A stretch of 8,196 nucleotides of DNA, taken from the NCBI GenBank assembly GCA_030594925.1, contig JAUVEG010000045.1, positions 1 to 8,196 of the forward strand, in the 5' to 3' direction. Position 1 is the first letter of the stretch. Each line of letters begins with the position of its first letter. This DNA comes from Gammaproteobacteria bacterium. Lineage in GTDB: Bacteria > Pseudomonadota > Gammaproteobacteria > Chromatiales > Chromatiaceae. The notes under the pieces were generated by a model, which ran no database searches, was not told the origin of the DNA, and was given only the letters and a program-made list of their open reading frames with translations. The translations under genes and the position numbers were made by a program. Positions 1 to 6,660 of the stretch are shown here, one piece after another.

Positions 1-1
1 G

Positions 2-151
2 GACCAGTTGCGCAACAAGCACATCCTGGTCTCCAGAAAGGAGGCCAACCGCATCTACTACAGAATCAGAAACTACAAGTTGCTCGAATTGATCGGCGTC
101 ATGCGCAACGTACTCTGCCCGACAAATCTGAATGACAATCCGCCAGAGTAG
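2..151 (+). CDS. ArsR/SmtB-family transcriptional regulator, C-terminal fragment
   Basis: The left edge cuts a gene whose last 49 residues are visible, ending at TAG 149-151. The visible part contains HILVSRKEANRIYYRIRN, which has the form of the end of the recognition helix and the beta-wing of an ArsR-type winged-helix DNA-binding domain (L-V-x-R-x-E-x-x-R-x-Y-Y-R-I). A short helix (KLLELIGVMRNVLCP) and a polar tail follow, as in small metal- or redox-sensing repressors. The sensor residues, if any, are mostly outside the window; a single cysteine is present near the end (VLCP). plsY starts 11 bases after the stop on the same strand, so the two may share a transcript, though no functional link is known. 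The family call rests on the wing only. Another winged-helix family is possible. Confidence 0.7.
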   Translation, partial: DQLRNKHILVSRKEANRIYYRIRNYKLLELIGVMRNVLCPTNLNDNPPE

Positions 152-162
152 CCAGCACTGAC

Positions 163-756
163 ATGATTACAGAAACAGTGCTGATCATCGCAGCTTATCT
201 GCTGGGATCCATCTCCAGCGCCATTATTGTGTGCCGCCTGATGGGACTGCCCGACCCCCGCACCCAAGGGTCCAACAATCCCGGCGCTACCAATGTCCTG
301 CGCATCGGTGGCAAAAAGGCTGCCGCGATTACACTCTTTGGTGACGGGCTAAAGGGGTTTATTCCGGCATTTATCGCTCTTAAGCTGGGGGTCAGCCCCC
401 TGGTTCTGGGCCTCACCGGCCTGGCTGCATTTCTGGGGCATCTCTACCCCATTTTTTTTGGCTTCAAGGGCGGCAAGGGGGTTGCAACCGTCCTAGGGGT
501 TCAATTCGGATTTTCATGGATGATTGGAGCTGCAATTGCGGGCATCTGGCTGTTCGTTGCCTACGGCCTGAAAATCTCCTCACTGGCCGCATTGATTGCA
601 ATGGCGCTGGCGCCGCTGGTGGTGTGGTATTTCTCCCGGGAACCGGCACTAATCGCTATTCAGGCAATCATCTCCATCATCCTCTTCTGGCGGCACCGCT
701 CCAATATCCGTGATCTGCTGTCAGGAAAAGAGGGCAAACTCACCGACAGCGAATAG
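163..756 (+). CDS. plsY: Glycerol-3-phosphate acyltransferase PlsY
   Basis: PlsY transfers the acyl group from acyl-phosphate (made by PlsX) to glycerol-3-phosphate. This gives lysophosphatidic acid, the first step of phospholipid synthesis at the inner membrane. The 197 residues are close to the roughly 200 usual for the family. All three conserved cytosolic motifs are visible: GSNNPGATNVLR at residues 36-47, LFGDGLKG at 58-65, and GHLYPIFFGFKGGKGVAT at 92-109 with the glycine-rich phosphate-binding part. The N-terminus (LLGSISSAIIVCRLMGLPDPR) and the late FWRHRSNI segment also fit. Hydrophobic stretches near residues 4-24, 66-100, 112-133, 138-157 and 161-176 indicate a multispanning membrane protein. 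ATG 163 gives the expected N-terminus, but no clear Shine-Dalgarno is seen, so coupling to the upstream stop at 151 is possible. It converges on tsaD. Confidence 0.96.
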   Translation: MITETVLIIAAYLLGSISSAIIVCRLMGLPDPRTQGSNNPGATNVLRIGGKKAAAITLFGDGLKGFIPAFIALKLGVSPLVLGLTGLAAFLGHLYPIFFGFKGGKGVATVLGVQFGFSWMIGAAIAGIWLFVAYGLKISSLAALIAMALAPLVVWYFSREPALIAIQAIISIILFWRHRSNIRDLLSGKEGKLTDSE

Positions 757-769
757 AGAAGGATCTTTT

Positions 770-811
770 TTAACCACAGATGAACACTGATACACACAGA
801 TCTTTGGTTAA
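770..811. repeat. Short decameric repeat bounded by inverted TTAACCA/TGGTTAA
   Basis: Three near-copies of a heptamer occur at exact 10-base spacing: CACAGAT at 775, CACTGAT at 785 and CACAGAT at 795. The block is enclosed by a perfect 7-bp inverted repeat, TTAACCA at 770-776 and TGGTTAA at 805-811. From memory, CACAGATGAA-type decamer arrays are common intergenic debris in many environmental proteobacterial genomes; this was not searched. The block lies just after plsY and has no coding potential. A T-run at 765-771 precedes the dyad rather than following it, so it is not a standard intrinsic terminator. Confidence 0.6.
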
Positions 812-849
812 TCGATAAAACATACCATCACGCTCTTGCCTCGCCTGTA

Positions 850-878
850 GGGTGTCAATAAGCTCCGCGCATTGCACC
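850..878. repeat. Imperfect palindromic intergenic repeat
   Basis: GGTG (851-854) and CAAT (856-859) pair with ATTG (871-874) and CACC (875-878), with T855 bulged. Inside the loop, GC 862-863 can pair with GC 867-868 around TCC. This gives an 8-bp stem with one bulge. It resembles the GGGTGCAATAAGC / GCATTGCACC class of dispersed palindromes that I recall from gammaproteobacterial intergenic regions, but family membership is unverified. It sits between two convergent genes and could also help separate their transcripts. Confidence 0.5.
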
Positions 879-900
879 ATGAACTCTGCAATCAAGCTCG

Positions 901-939
901 TCTCTCACTACTCAGTCCTCACAACTCATCACTCGCGCC
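901..939 (-). repeat. GAGTGATGAG-type low-complexity repeat overlapping the tsaD 3' end
   Basis: Read on the minus strand, this stretch is made of loosely repeated units: GAGTGATGAG, then TTGTGAGGACT, then GAGTAGTGAG. Such GAGTGATGAG-like arrays are, from memory, a common type of non-coding repeat in environmental bacteria. The block supplies the last codons and stop (complement of 912-914) of tsaD, so it reaches into the coding sequence. Confidence 0.5.
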
Positions 940-1961
940 TCTCCCTCAACAGCCTGCAGCTCGCTCATCGGCCAGCGCGGTGTTACCTGAAACCCAGCCC
1001 CTTCGTGCTGTCCCACCCGCAAGCGCTGCCAGCCGGCATAGGCAATCATGGCGCCATTGTCGGTACAGAACTCGGGACGCGGATAGAAAGCCCGGCCACC
1101 AAGTTCTTGCAGTGCTTCATCAATACGCTGCCGTAGTTGGCTGTTTGCACTGACGCCACCGGCCATTACCAGTTGGGTGATACCTGTCTGTTTGACTGCG
1201 CGCCGGCATTTGATCACCAATGTGTCAATCACCGCATCTTCAAATGCACGGCAAATATCTGCCCGCAGTTGATCATCCTGTCTCTCTGCCTGCTGCCAGG
1301 TAGTCAGGGCAAAGGTCTTGAGTCCACTAAAGCTGAAATCGAGTCCGGGACGATTCGTCATCGGACGTGGAAATCTGAATCGCAGCGGGTCACCCTGCTG
1401 CGCCAGCAAGGAGAGTTCCGGGCCGCCTGGATATGGAAGCCCCAGCATTTTTGCAGTCTTGTCGAAAGCCTCGCCAGCAGCATCATCGAGGCTCTCACCA
1501 AGCAGTCTGTAGTCACCGATACGCTTAACCTCAACAAGCTGTGTGTGCCCGCCGGAGACCAGCAACGCAAGAAACGGGAAGTCCGGTTGCGACTCCTCCA
1601 GCAGCGGCGCCAGCAGATGCCCCTCCATGTGGTGAACACCGATCGCCGGGATATCCAACGACCAGGCCAGACTCCTGCCGGTGGCAGCGCCAACCAGCAG
1701 CGCACCAACCAGACCCGGCCCCTGCGTATAGGCGATGCCGTCCAGCTCCCCACACTGCAAACCACACTGTTTCAACAACGCATCGATCAGCGGAATCAGT
1801 TTGCGCACATGATCACGTGATGCCAGTTCAGGAACCACACCACCGTACTCTGCATGCAGCGCAATCTGGCTGTGCAGCATATCGCCAAGCAGGCCCTTGC
1901 CAGAGTCATACACAGCAACTCCCGTCTCATCACAGGAGGTTTCAATTCCAAGTACACGCAT
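912..1961 (-). CDS. tsaD: tRNA N6-adenosine threonylcarbamoyltransferase TsaD
   Basis: TsaD (formerly Gcp/YgjD) works with TsaB and TsaE to transfer the threonylcarbamoyl group from threonylcarbamoyl-AMP to A37 of tRNAs that read ANN codons, forming t6A. The ASKHA fold is recognisable from the N-terminal [19 protein letters not shown]. The metal-binding HHMEGH segment gives His111 and His115, SGGHTQL lies at 136-142, [19 protein letters not shown] at 163-181, and [12 protein letters not shown] at 266-277. The C-terminal [13 protein letters not shown] contains Asp301, the expected third metal ligand. The 349 residues are slightly more than the roughly 337-345 usual in gammaproteobacteria. Family similarity stops at about PRWPMSEL (328-335), and the remaining 14 residues form a tail that ends inside a repeat. 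ATG 1961 is the conserved start but lacks a clear Shine-Dalgarno. The gene is divergent from rpsU, the usual gammaproteobacterial arrangement. Confidence 0.97.
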   Translation of the reverse strand: MRVLGIETSCDETGVAVYDSGKGLLGDMLHSQIALHAEYGGVVPELASRDHVRKLIPLIDALLKQCGLQCGELDGIAYTQGPGLVGALLVGAATGRSLAWSLDIPAIGVHHMEGHLLAPLLEESQPDFPFLALLVSGGHTQLVEVKRIGDYRLLGESLDDAAGEAFDKTAKMLGLPYPGGPELSLLAQQGDPLRFRFPRPMTNRPGLDFSFSGLKTFALTTWQQAERQDDQLRADICRAFEDAVIDTLVIKCRRAVKQTGITQLVMAGGVSANSQLRQRIDEALQELGGRAFYPRPEFCTDNGAMIAYAGWQRLRVGQHEGAGFQVTPRWPMSELQAVEGEARVMSCED

Positions 1962-1992
1962 AAATCAACCGGCAAACTGCTATCGATGAAGC

Positions 1993-2019
1993 ATTATAGA
2001 ACGATTCGTAACTATTCAA
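1993..2019 (-). promoter_or_regulatory. Candidate sigma-70 promoter for tsaD
   Basis: On the minus strand an exact TATAAT lies at 1998-1993. TTGAAT at 2019-2014 is a possible -35, with a short 15-bp spacer. Transcription would begin roughly 25 bases before the tsaD ATG. The -10 is strong; the -35 assignment is uncertain because of the spacer. Confidence 0.5.
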
Positions 2020-2028
2020 CACATACGG

Positions 2029-2040
2029 GATACTGGTATC
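2029..2040. repeat. Perfect short palindrome between divergent promoters
   Basis: GATAC (2029-2033) and GTATC (2036-2040) form a perfect 5-bp dyad with a TG centre. It lies between the two promoter candidates of the divergent tsaD and rpsU genes, where an operator could act on either. It is short enough to be chance. Confidence 0.3.
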
Positions 2041-2095
2041 TAACTCACCCTGAAGTACGGATTTAGAAAAAAATAGCCCAGAGCTTCGCTCACTA

Positions 2096-2123
2096 TTGCA
2101 ATTCCAGACAAATAGAGTAAAAT
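2096..2123 (+). promoter_or_regulatory. Candidate sigma-70 promoter for the rpsU operon
   Basis: TTGCAA at 2096-2101 and TAAAAT at 2118-2123 are separated by 16 bp. Both hexamers are close to consensus. They lie 49 bases before the rpsU ATG, in an AT-rich stretch with no coding potential. This is the best candidate to drive rpsU-yqeY-dnaG-rpoD. Confidence 0.6.
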
Positions 2124-2172
2124 TCAGCGGCTAATTTGATTGAATGCATATAAATTCCTTTGAGGGGACCAC

Positions 2173-2388
2173 ATGCCGAGTGTACGCGTTAAAGAAAACG
2201 AACCTTTTGATATTGCCCTGCGCCGTTTCAAGCGCACCTGTGAGAAAGCCGGGATTCTAGCTGATGTTCGACGTCGTGAATTTTACGAAAAGCCGACCTG
2301 GGAGCGCAAACGCAAGAAAGCGGCCGCAGTAAAACGTCACCAGAAAAAATTATCGCGTGAGAACCGCCGCTGGGAACGCCGTTACTGA
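2173..2388 (+). CDS. rpsU: 30S ribosomal protein S21
   Basis: S21 is a small, basic protein of the 30S platform that helps base-pair mRNA leaders with the 3' end of 16S rRNA during initiation. The 71 residues match the family length exactly. The conserved opening [20 protein letters not shown], the central REFYEKPT and the Arg/Lys-rich C-terminus ending [10 protein letters not shown] are all present. A good Shine-Dalgarno, GAGGGG at 2162-2167, lies 5 bases before ATG 2173. This is the first gene of the macromolecular synthesis operon; yqeY follows after 11 bases. The usual rpsU-proximal terminator is not evident in that short gap. Confidence 0.98.
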   Translation: MPSVRVKENEPFDIALRRFKRTCEKAGILADVRRREFYEKPTWERKRKKAAAVKRHQKKLSRENRRWERRY

Positions 2389-2399
2389 GCAGCAGTATA

Positions 2400-2843
2400 A
2401 TGTTGAAAGCGACACTGCAGAAAGATCAAATCAAGGCAATGAAGTCTGGCGATAAAAAACGCCGCCAGATCATACGCCTGATGATGTCGGCAATCAAACA
2501 GATTGAAATCGACAACCGCAAGGAACTCAGCGACGATGATGTCATCTCTGTGCTTGGCAAAATGCTCAAGCAGCGTCGCGACTCCTACGCCCAGTATACC
2601 GATGCAGGCCGTAACGATCTTGCCGAGCAGGAAGCATTTGAGATAAGCATCATCAAAGAGTACCTTCCCGAAGCGCTCTCCGAAGATGAAGTTGCTGTCA
2701 TTATCGATGAAATCATCACCTCCACCGGCGCTGCATCTCCCAAAGATATGGGCAAAGTGATGGGGCAGTTGAAGGCAAAATTACAGGGCCGCGCTGACAT
2801 GGGCGCTGCCAGTGCACTGGTCAAACAGAAACTGACTGCCTAA
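2400..2843 (+). CDS. yqeY: GatB/YqeY domain-containing protein
   Basis: This is a 147-residue protein of the YqeY family, which shares its fold with the tRNA-binding tail of GatB in the Asp/Glu-tRNA amidotransferase. Free-standing YqeY has no firmly established role, and the tRNA connection is inferred from the domain. Visible family signatures are IRLMMSAIKQIEIDNRKEL (25-43), LKQRRDSYAQYTDAGRNDL (56-74), EISIIKEYLPEALSEDE and the C-terminal KDMGKVMGQLKAKLQGRADM. Length is the family norm of about 148. It is often found between rpsU and dnaG in gammaproteobacteria, as here. ATG 2400 gives the standard N-terminus, but only a weak ribosome-binding site is seen, so translation may be coupled to rpsU. 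dnaG starts 16 bases after its stop. Confidence 0.95.
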   Translation: MLKATLQKDQIKAMKSGDKKRRQIIRLMMSAIKQIEIDNRKELSDDDVISVLGKMLKQRRDSYAQYTDAGRNDLAEQEAFEISIIKEYLPEALSEDEVAVIIDEIITSTGAASPKDMGKVMGQLKAKLQGRADMGAASALVKQKLTA

Positions 2844-2858
2844 TGCTAAGCTTGCATT
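2842..2858 (+). promoter_or_regulatory. Small inverted repeat filling the yqeY-dnaG gap
   Basis: AATGC (2842-2846) and GCATT (2854-2858) form a perfect 5-bp stem around TAAGCTT. The stem begins in the yqeY stop codon and ends two bases before the dnaG ATG at 2860. It would sit where the ribosome-binding site should be. Primase is made at low levels in related bacteria, so an inhibitory fold is plausible, but the stem is weak. Confidence 0.3.
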
Positions 2859-2859
2859 C

Positions 2860-4587
2860 ATGGCAGGCTTGATTCCCCCTGAATTCATCGACCAACTCCT
2901 CTCACGCATCGATATCGTGGAGGTGATCGATCCGCGTGTGCCATTAAAAAAAGCAGGCCGGGAATTTCAGGCATGCTGCCCCTTCCACACCGAAAAAACC
3001 CCCTCCTTCACCGTCAGCCCGCAAAAACAGTTCTATCACTGCTTCGGCTGCGGCGCACACGGCACTGCCATCGGCTTTTTGATGGAGTATGACCACCTGA
3101 ATTTCATTGAGTCAATCCAGGAACTGGCAAACAGCGCCGGCATGGAAGTCCCCAAAAGCGCGGGGGACGGCAAGCCCGTCGAAGATCACACCCCGCTCTA
3201 TCAACTGCTGCAACAGGCAAGCGACTATTACCAGCAGCAGTTACGCCAGCATCCTGATGCAGGCATGGCCACAGACTACCTCAAGCAACGCGGCCTGAGC
3301 GGCAAGATTGCCGCAGAGTTCGACATCGGCTTCGCACCTCCCGGATGGAGCAACCTGATCGATGCACTTGGACGGGATCAAAATAGCCGGCAGCTGATGC
3401 ACAAGGCAGGTTTGATATCAACATCTGACAGCGGAAAAGAGTACGACCGCTTTCGTGAACGCATCATCTTCCCTATCAAAGACACCAGGGGACGCGTGGT
3501 TGGTTTTGGCGGACGGCTTCTCGGCGACGGCAAACCAAAATACCTCAACTCTCCGGAGACAGCTGTTTTTCATAAAGGCGAGATACTCTATGGCCTGCAT
3601 GAAGTGCGTCACGGCGGCTCTGGAAAACAGCAGATCATGGTTGTTGAAGGCTACATGGATGTCGCCGCCATGGCGCAGTTCGGTCTGCACAACAGCGTTG
3701 CAACTCTCGGAACAGCTACCACACAACGCCATCTTGAACTCCTCTACCGCACCACACCAAGAGTGGTGTTCTGTTTCGATGGTGATCGCGCCGGACGCGC
3801 CGCCGCATGGAAAGCGCTGCAAACCGCCCTGCCGGCGATGAAATCGGGACGCGAGGCGCGCTTCCTGTTCCTGCCGGACGGCGAAGATCCTGATACTTTG
3901 ATCAGAAAGGAGGGCAAGGAGCAATTTCTACAGCGCATCGACACGGCATTTTCGCTTTCCGGTTTTCTGTTTCAGCACCTCTCTGCCGACATTGACACCA
4001 CCAGCCTCGACGGACGCGCCAGGCTTGCCGATATGGCGCGCCCGCTCATTGAACAGATCCCTGCCGGCAGCCTGCATGACTTGCTGCTGCAGCAATTATC
4101 CAATCTCACCGGGCTGGAAACCCGGCAACAGCCGCGCCGCCGGCATCCCCAACCGGCATCACAGTCTCAGTCACAACCACAACGCTCCCCCCTTCGTGAT
4201 GCTCTGCGTTTGCTGCTGGAGGATCCACAACTGGCATCTCTGGAAAATCTGCCGACCACCTGGAGAGAGTCACAGGCAAAAGGCATCGAATTGTTCACGA
4301 CTCTGGTCGACTTGTGCCAGTCATCACCCTCTATCAGCAGTGCGGCGCTGATCGAGCGCTGGCCGGATGAGAATATCAAAGCCCACCTGGCAAAACTGAC
4401 GACACAAACAATTTTCGCACCAGCGGAAGGCCTGCAAGCCGAATTCATCGGTGCATTAAGGCTGCTGGGTGACCAGCATAAGCAACAGCAACTACACGCC
4501 CTGCTGCAGCAACCCCTCAATACGCTGAATGAGGAGCAGAAAACACAATTGAAACAACTCTACAATGAGAGAAGAGACAATAAATAA
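2860..4587 (+). CDS. dnaG: DNA primase DnaG
   Basis: DnaG makes RNA primers at the replication fork together with DnaB helicase. The 575 residues are near the usual 580-660. Residues 1-100 form the CHC2 zinc-binding domain, with Cys40, His43, Cys61 and Cys64 as ligands (CCPFHTEKTPSF and YHCFGCGAHG). The RNA polymerase core follows, with RERIIFPIKDTRGRVVGFGGR at about 199-219 carrying the basic patch. The TOPRIM metal site includes Glu263 in VVEGYMD, Asp307 and Asp309 in FDGDRAGR, and Asp343/Asp345 in LPDGEDPD. Residues 421-445 are a Gln/Arg/Ser/Pro-rich linker. Residues about 446-575 are the helical helicase-interaction domain. ATG 2860 gives the expected N-terminus, but no clear Shine-Dalgarno is present, consistent with low expression. 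It lies between yqeY and rpoD. Confidence 0.98.
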   Translation: MAGLIPPEFIDQLLSRIDIVEVIDPRVPLKKAGREFQACCPFHTEKTPSFTVSPQKQFYHCFGCGAHGTAIGFLMEYDHLNFIESIQELANSAGMEVPKSAGDGKPVEDHTPLYQLLQQASDYYQQQLRQHPDAGMATDYLKQRGLSGKIAAEFDIGFAPPGWSNLIDALGRDQNSRQLMHKAGLISTSDSGKEYDRFRERIIFPIKDTRGRVVGFGGRLLGDGKPKYLNSPETAVFHKGEILYGLHEVRHGGSGKQQIMVVEGYMDVAAMAQFGLHNSVATLGTATTQRHLELLYRTTPRVVFCFDGDRAGRAAAWKALQTALPAMKSGREARFLFLPDGEDPDTLIRKEGKEQFLQRIDTAFSLSGFLFQHLSADIDTTSLDGRARLADMARPLIEQIPAGSLHDLLLQQLSNLTGLETRQQPRRRHPQPASQSQSQPQRSPLRDALRLLLEDPQLASLENLPTTWRESQAKGIELFTTLVDLCQSSPSISSAALIERWPDENIKAHLAKLTTQTIFAPAEGLQAEFIGALRLLGDQHKQQQLHALLQQPLNTLNEEQKTQLKQLYNERRDNK

Positions 4588-4617
4588 TTGAGTTATATAA
4601 ATTATTTTTGCTATAAT
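4588..4617 (+). promoter_or_regulatory. Strong extended -10 promoter in front of rpoD
   Basis: TTGAGT at 4588-4593 and an exact TATAAT at 4612-4617 are 18 bp apart. TG at 4609-4610 gives the extended -10 pattern TGnTATAAT. The surrounding 66-base dnaG-rpoD gap is very AT-rich. The -10 lies 36 bases before the rpoD ATG. It would let sigma-70 sustain its own synthesis independently of read-through from rpsU. Confidence 0.75.
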
Positions 4618-4653
4618 GGTTAGTTAGTCTATTCAGTATATATACAGGTCAGT

Positions 4654-6435
4654 ATGAAGCAGGAGAAACCAGGGTCGCAGATCAAGCTGTTGATTGAGAA
4701 AGCCAAGGAACAGGGCTATCTCACTTTTACAGAGCTCAACGACTACCTGCCGGATACCATTGTCGACCCCGAACAGTGGATTGAAAACGTCATCTCCACG
4801 TTCAAAGACATGGGAATCAAAGTCCTGGATAGTCCGCCTGACGCCGATGACCAGTCTATGGCTGAAGATGCGCCTGCTGCAGATGATGACGCTGTAGACG
4901 CCGCAGCCGCTGTACTGGCAACCGTCGATAGCGAATTTGGCCGGACCACGGACCCTGTACGTATGTACATGCGTGAAATGGGGACCGTTGAACTACTGAC
5001 CCGCGAAGGCGAGCTTGAAATTGCCAAACGCATCGAAGATGGATTACGTCAGGTCTTCAGCGCCCTTGCGCAATTCCCGCCTGCCGTGGAACAACTGCTC
5101 GAACTGTTTGATGTCGCCTACTCAGAAGATGGCAAACTCAGCAACGTCATGTCCGGTTATATCGATTATGACGATGACACCCCGGTTACTCCTGCGAACG
5201 GTCAAAATACGGATGATGAAACCCTGAAACTGGGACCCGACCTCAAGGAGACAAAGCGTAATATCACTGCGCTGAAACGCAACTACAACGCACTATTCAA
5301 GGCAATTCGTGAAGAGGACTTCGACAAGGCCGAGAAACAGCGTGCCAAAGTTATCTCCTCCTTCATTCAGTTCAAGCTGGTGCCGCCGGTTGCCAAGCGG
5401 CTCAACGATCTTCTCAAGGATGCCATGCAAGGCATCCGCACTCGTGAACGCGACATCATGCGCATTTGCATCGATGCCGGCATGGATCGAAGAACTTTCA
5501 TCACCTCATTCCCTGATAATGAGACAAATCTCAAATGGGTTAACGCCCAGTGCAAAGGAAAAAGCAGCGCAGCGCTCAAGCTGAAACCCTCGGCTGACCT
5601 AATCCGCAAAATCCAGAACAGACTGTTGAGTCTGACGGATATCACCCAGTTGAGTATTCCCGAAGTCAAGGAGTTGAACCGTCAGATGCGGATTGGTGAA
5701 GCCAAAGCGCGCCGCGCCAAAAAAGAGATGGTGGAAGCCAACCTGCGCCTGGTGATCTCGATCGCGAAAAAATACACCAACCGCGGCCTGCAGTTTCTGG
5801 ATCTGATCCAGGAAGGAAATATTGGCCTCATGAAGGCGGTTGACAAGTTTGAATATCGCCGCGGTTACAAATTCTCCACCTATGCAACCTGGTGGATACG
5901 CCAGGCAATTACCCGCTCTATCGCTGACCAGGCCAGGACAATACGCATCCCGGTCCACATGATTGAAACCATCAACAAGCTCAATCGCATCTCGCGTCAG
6001 ATCGTCCAGGAACAGGGGCGCGAAGCAACACCGGAAGAGCTGGCGGAAAAGATGGAGATGCCCGAGCATAAAATTCGCCAGGTGATGAAGATCGCCAAAG
6101 AGCCGATCTCCATGGAGACCCCCATCGGTGATGATGAAGATTCGCACCTCGGTGACTTCATCGAGGACGCCAAGGTGCTCTCGCCGGTCGACTCTGCGAC
6201 CATGCACGGTTTGAGCGAAGCGACGCAAAACATGCTCTCCGGGCTGACTGCGCGTGAAGCCAAGGTTTTACGCATGCGTTTTGGCATCGATATGAACACC
6301 GACCACACCCTCGAAGAGGTTGGCAAACAGTTTGACGTCACGCGCGAACGCATTCGCCAAATCGAAGCCAAGGCGCTACGTAAACTTCGCCACCCCACCC
6401 GCTCCGAGCGCCTGCGCAGTTTCCTCGACGAATAG
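4654..6435 (+). CDS. rpoD: RNA polymerase primary sigma factor RpoD (sigma-70)
   Basis: RpoD directs core RNA polymerase to housekeeping promoters. The 593 residues are a little shorter than the roughly 613 of E. coli; the difference lies in region 1.1 and the acidic non-conserved region. Region 1.1 covers about 1-80 and ends in an acidic Ala/Asp-rich linker. Region 1.2 ([21 protein letters not shown]) is at 100-120. The gammaproteobacterial non-conserved insert runs about 130-355. Region 2 ([20 protein letters not shown] and on) starts at 361; its 2.3/2.4 part, [20 protein letters not shown], starts at 405 and contacts the -10. Region 3 follows from about 435. Region 4.2, with [20 protein letters not shown] at 562-581, contacts the -35. 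The Shine-Dalgarno is weak (AGG 4646-4648). The gene has its own promoter and closes the operon before a tRNA. Confidence 0.99.
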   Translation: MKQEKPGSQIKLLIEKAKEQGYLTFTELNDYLPDTIVDPEQWIENVISTFKDMGIKVLDSPPDADDQSMAEDAPAADDDAVDAAAAVLATVDSEFGRTTDPVRMYMREMGTVELLTREGELEIAKRIEDGLRQVFSALAQFPPAVEQLLELFDVAYSEDGKLSNVMSGYIDYDDDTPVTPANGQNTDDETLKLGPDLKETKRNITALKRNYNALFKAIREEDFDKAEKQRAKVISSFIQFKLVPPVAKRLNDLLKDAMQGIRTRERDIMRICIDAGMDRRTFITSFPDNETNLKWVNAQCKGKSSAALKLKPSADLIRKIQNRLLSLTDITQLSIPEVKELNRQMRIGEAKARRAKKEMVEANLRLVISIAKKYTNRGLQFLDLIQEGNIGLMKAVDKFEYRRGYKFSTYATWWIRQAITRSIADQARTIRIPVHMIETINKLNRISRQIVQEQGREATPEELAEKMEMPEHKIRQVMKIAKEPISMETPIGDDEDSHLGDFIEDAKVLSPVDSATMHGLSEATQNMLSGLTAREAKVLRMRFGIDMNTDHTLEEVGKQFDVTRERIRQIEAKALRKLRHPTRSERLRSFLDE

Positions 6436-6461
6436 GAAGCAGCAACTCATTTCTAACTCCC

Positions 6462-6538
<77 letters not shown>

Positions 6539-6546
6539 GTAACACA

Positions 6547-6568
6547 CTGATTTAATGGAATAAATCAG
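6547..6568 (+). terminator. Hairpin just after the tRNA
   Basis: CTGATTTA (6547-6554) and TAAATCAG (6561-6568) are a perfect 8-bp inverted repeat around ATGGAA, beginning 9 bases after the tRNA CCA. A mini-hairpin GCC-GCAA-GGC follows at 6569-6578. No T-run follows, so it is not a standard intrinsic terminator. It could assist tRNA 3' processing or be an integrase core-type site. Confidence 0.35.
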
Positions 6569-6601
6569 GCCGCAAGGCAACACTGAGACACGCTGAATAG
6601 T

Positions 6602-6630
6602 GGCGATAGGTACACAATAGGTACATCGCC
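6602..6630 (+). promoter_or_regulatory. Direct repeats within an inverted repeat upstream of the integrase
   Basis: ATAGGTACA occurs at 6606-6614 and again at 6617-6625, an offset of 11 bp, about one helical turn. The pair is enclosed by GGCGAT (6602-6607) and ATCGCC (6625-6630), a perfect 6-bp inverted repeat. Same-face direct repeats between a tRNA junction and an integrase gene look like integrase arm-type or excisionase binding sites, or an operator for the integrase. This is inference from layout. Confidence 0.45.
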
Positions 6631-6660
6631 GGATTTTTACGTGTTTCAGGAGTTACCATC

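Noticed and set aside
761..776. T-run after plsY as an intrinsic terminator
   Set aside because: The six-to-seven base T-run follows only a 3-4 bp stem (AAG/CTT), too weak to call.
852..1153. Two overlapping plus-strand ORFs of about 93 codons after plsY
   Set aside because: They begin in the repeat-rich gap and run antisense into the tsaD 3' end, with no protein-like composition or start signal.
1137..1820. Plus-strand ORF of 227 codons
   Set aside because: It lies wholly antisense to tsaD, which has complete family motifs; the antisense translation is Gln/Arg-rich with no recognisable domain.
3418..3924. Minus-strand ORF of 168 codons
   Set aside because: It is antisense to the dnaG catalytic core and looks like a shadow frame.
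5599..6228. Minus-strand ORF of 209 codons
   Set aside because: It is antisense to the most conserved part of rpoD, so its openness follows from codon bias there. It has no ribosome-binding site and no known family pattern.
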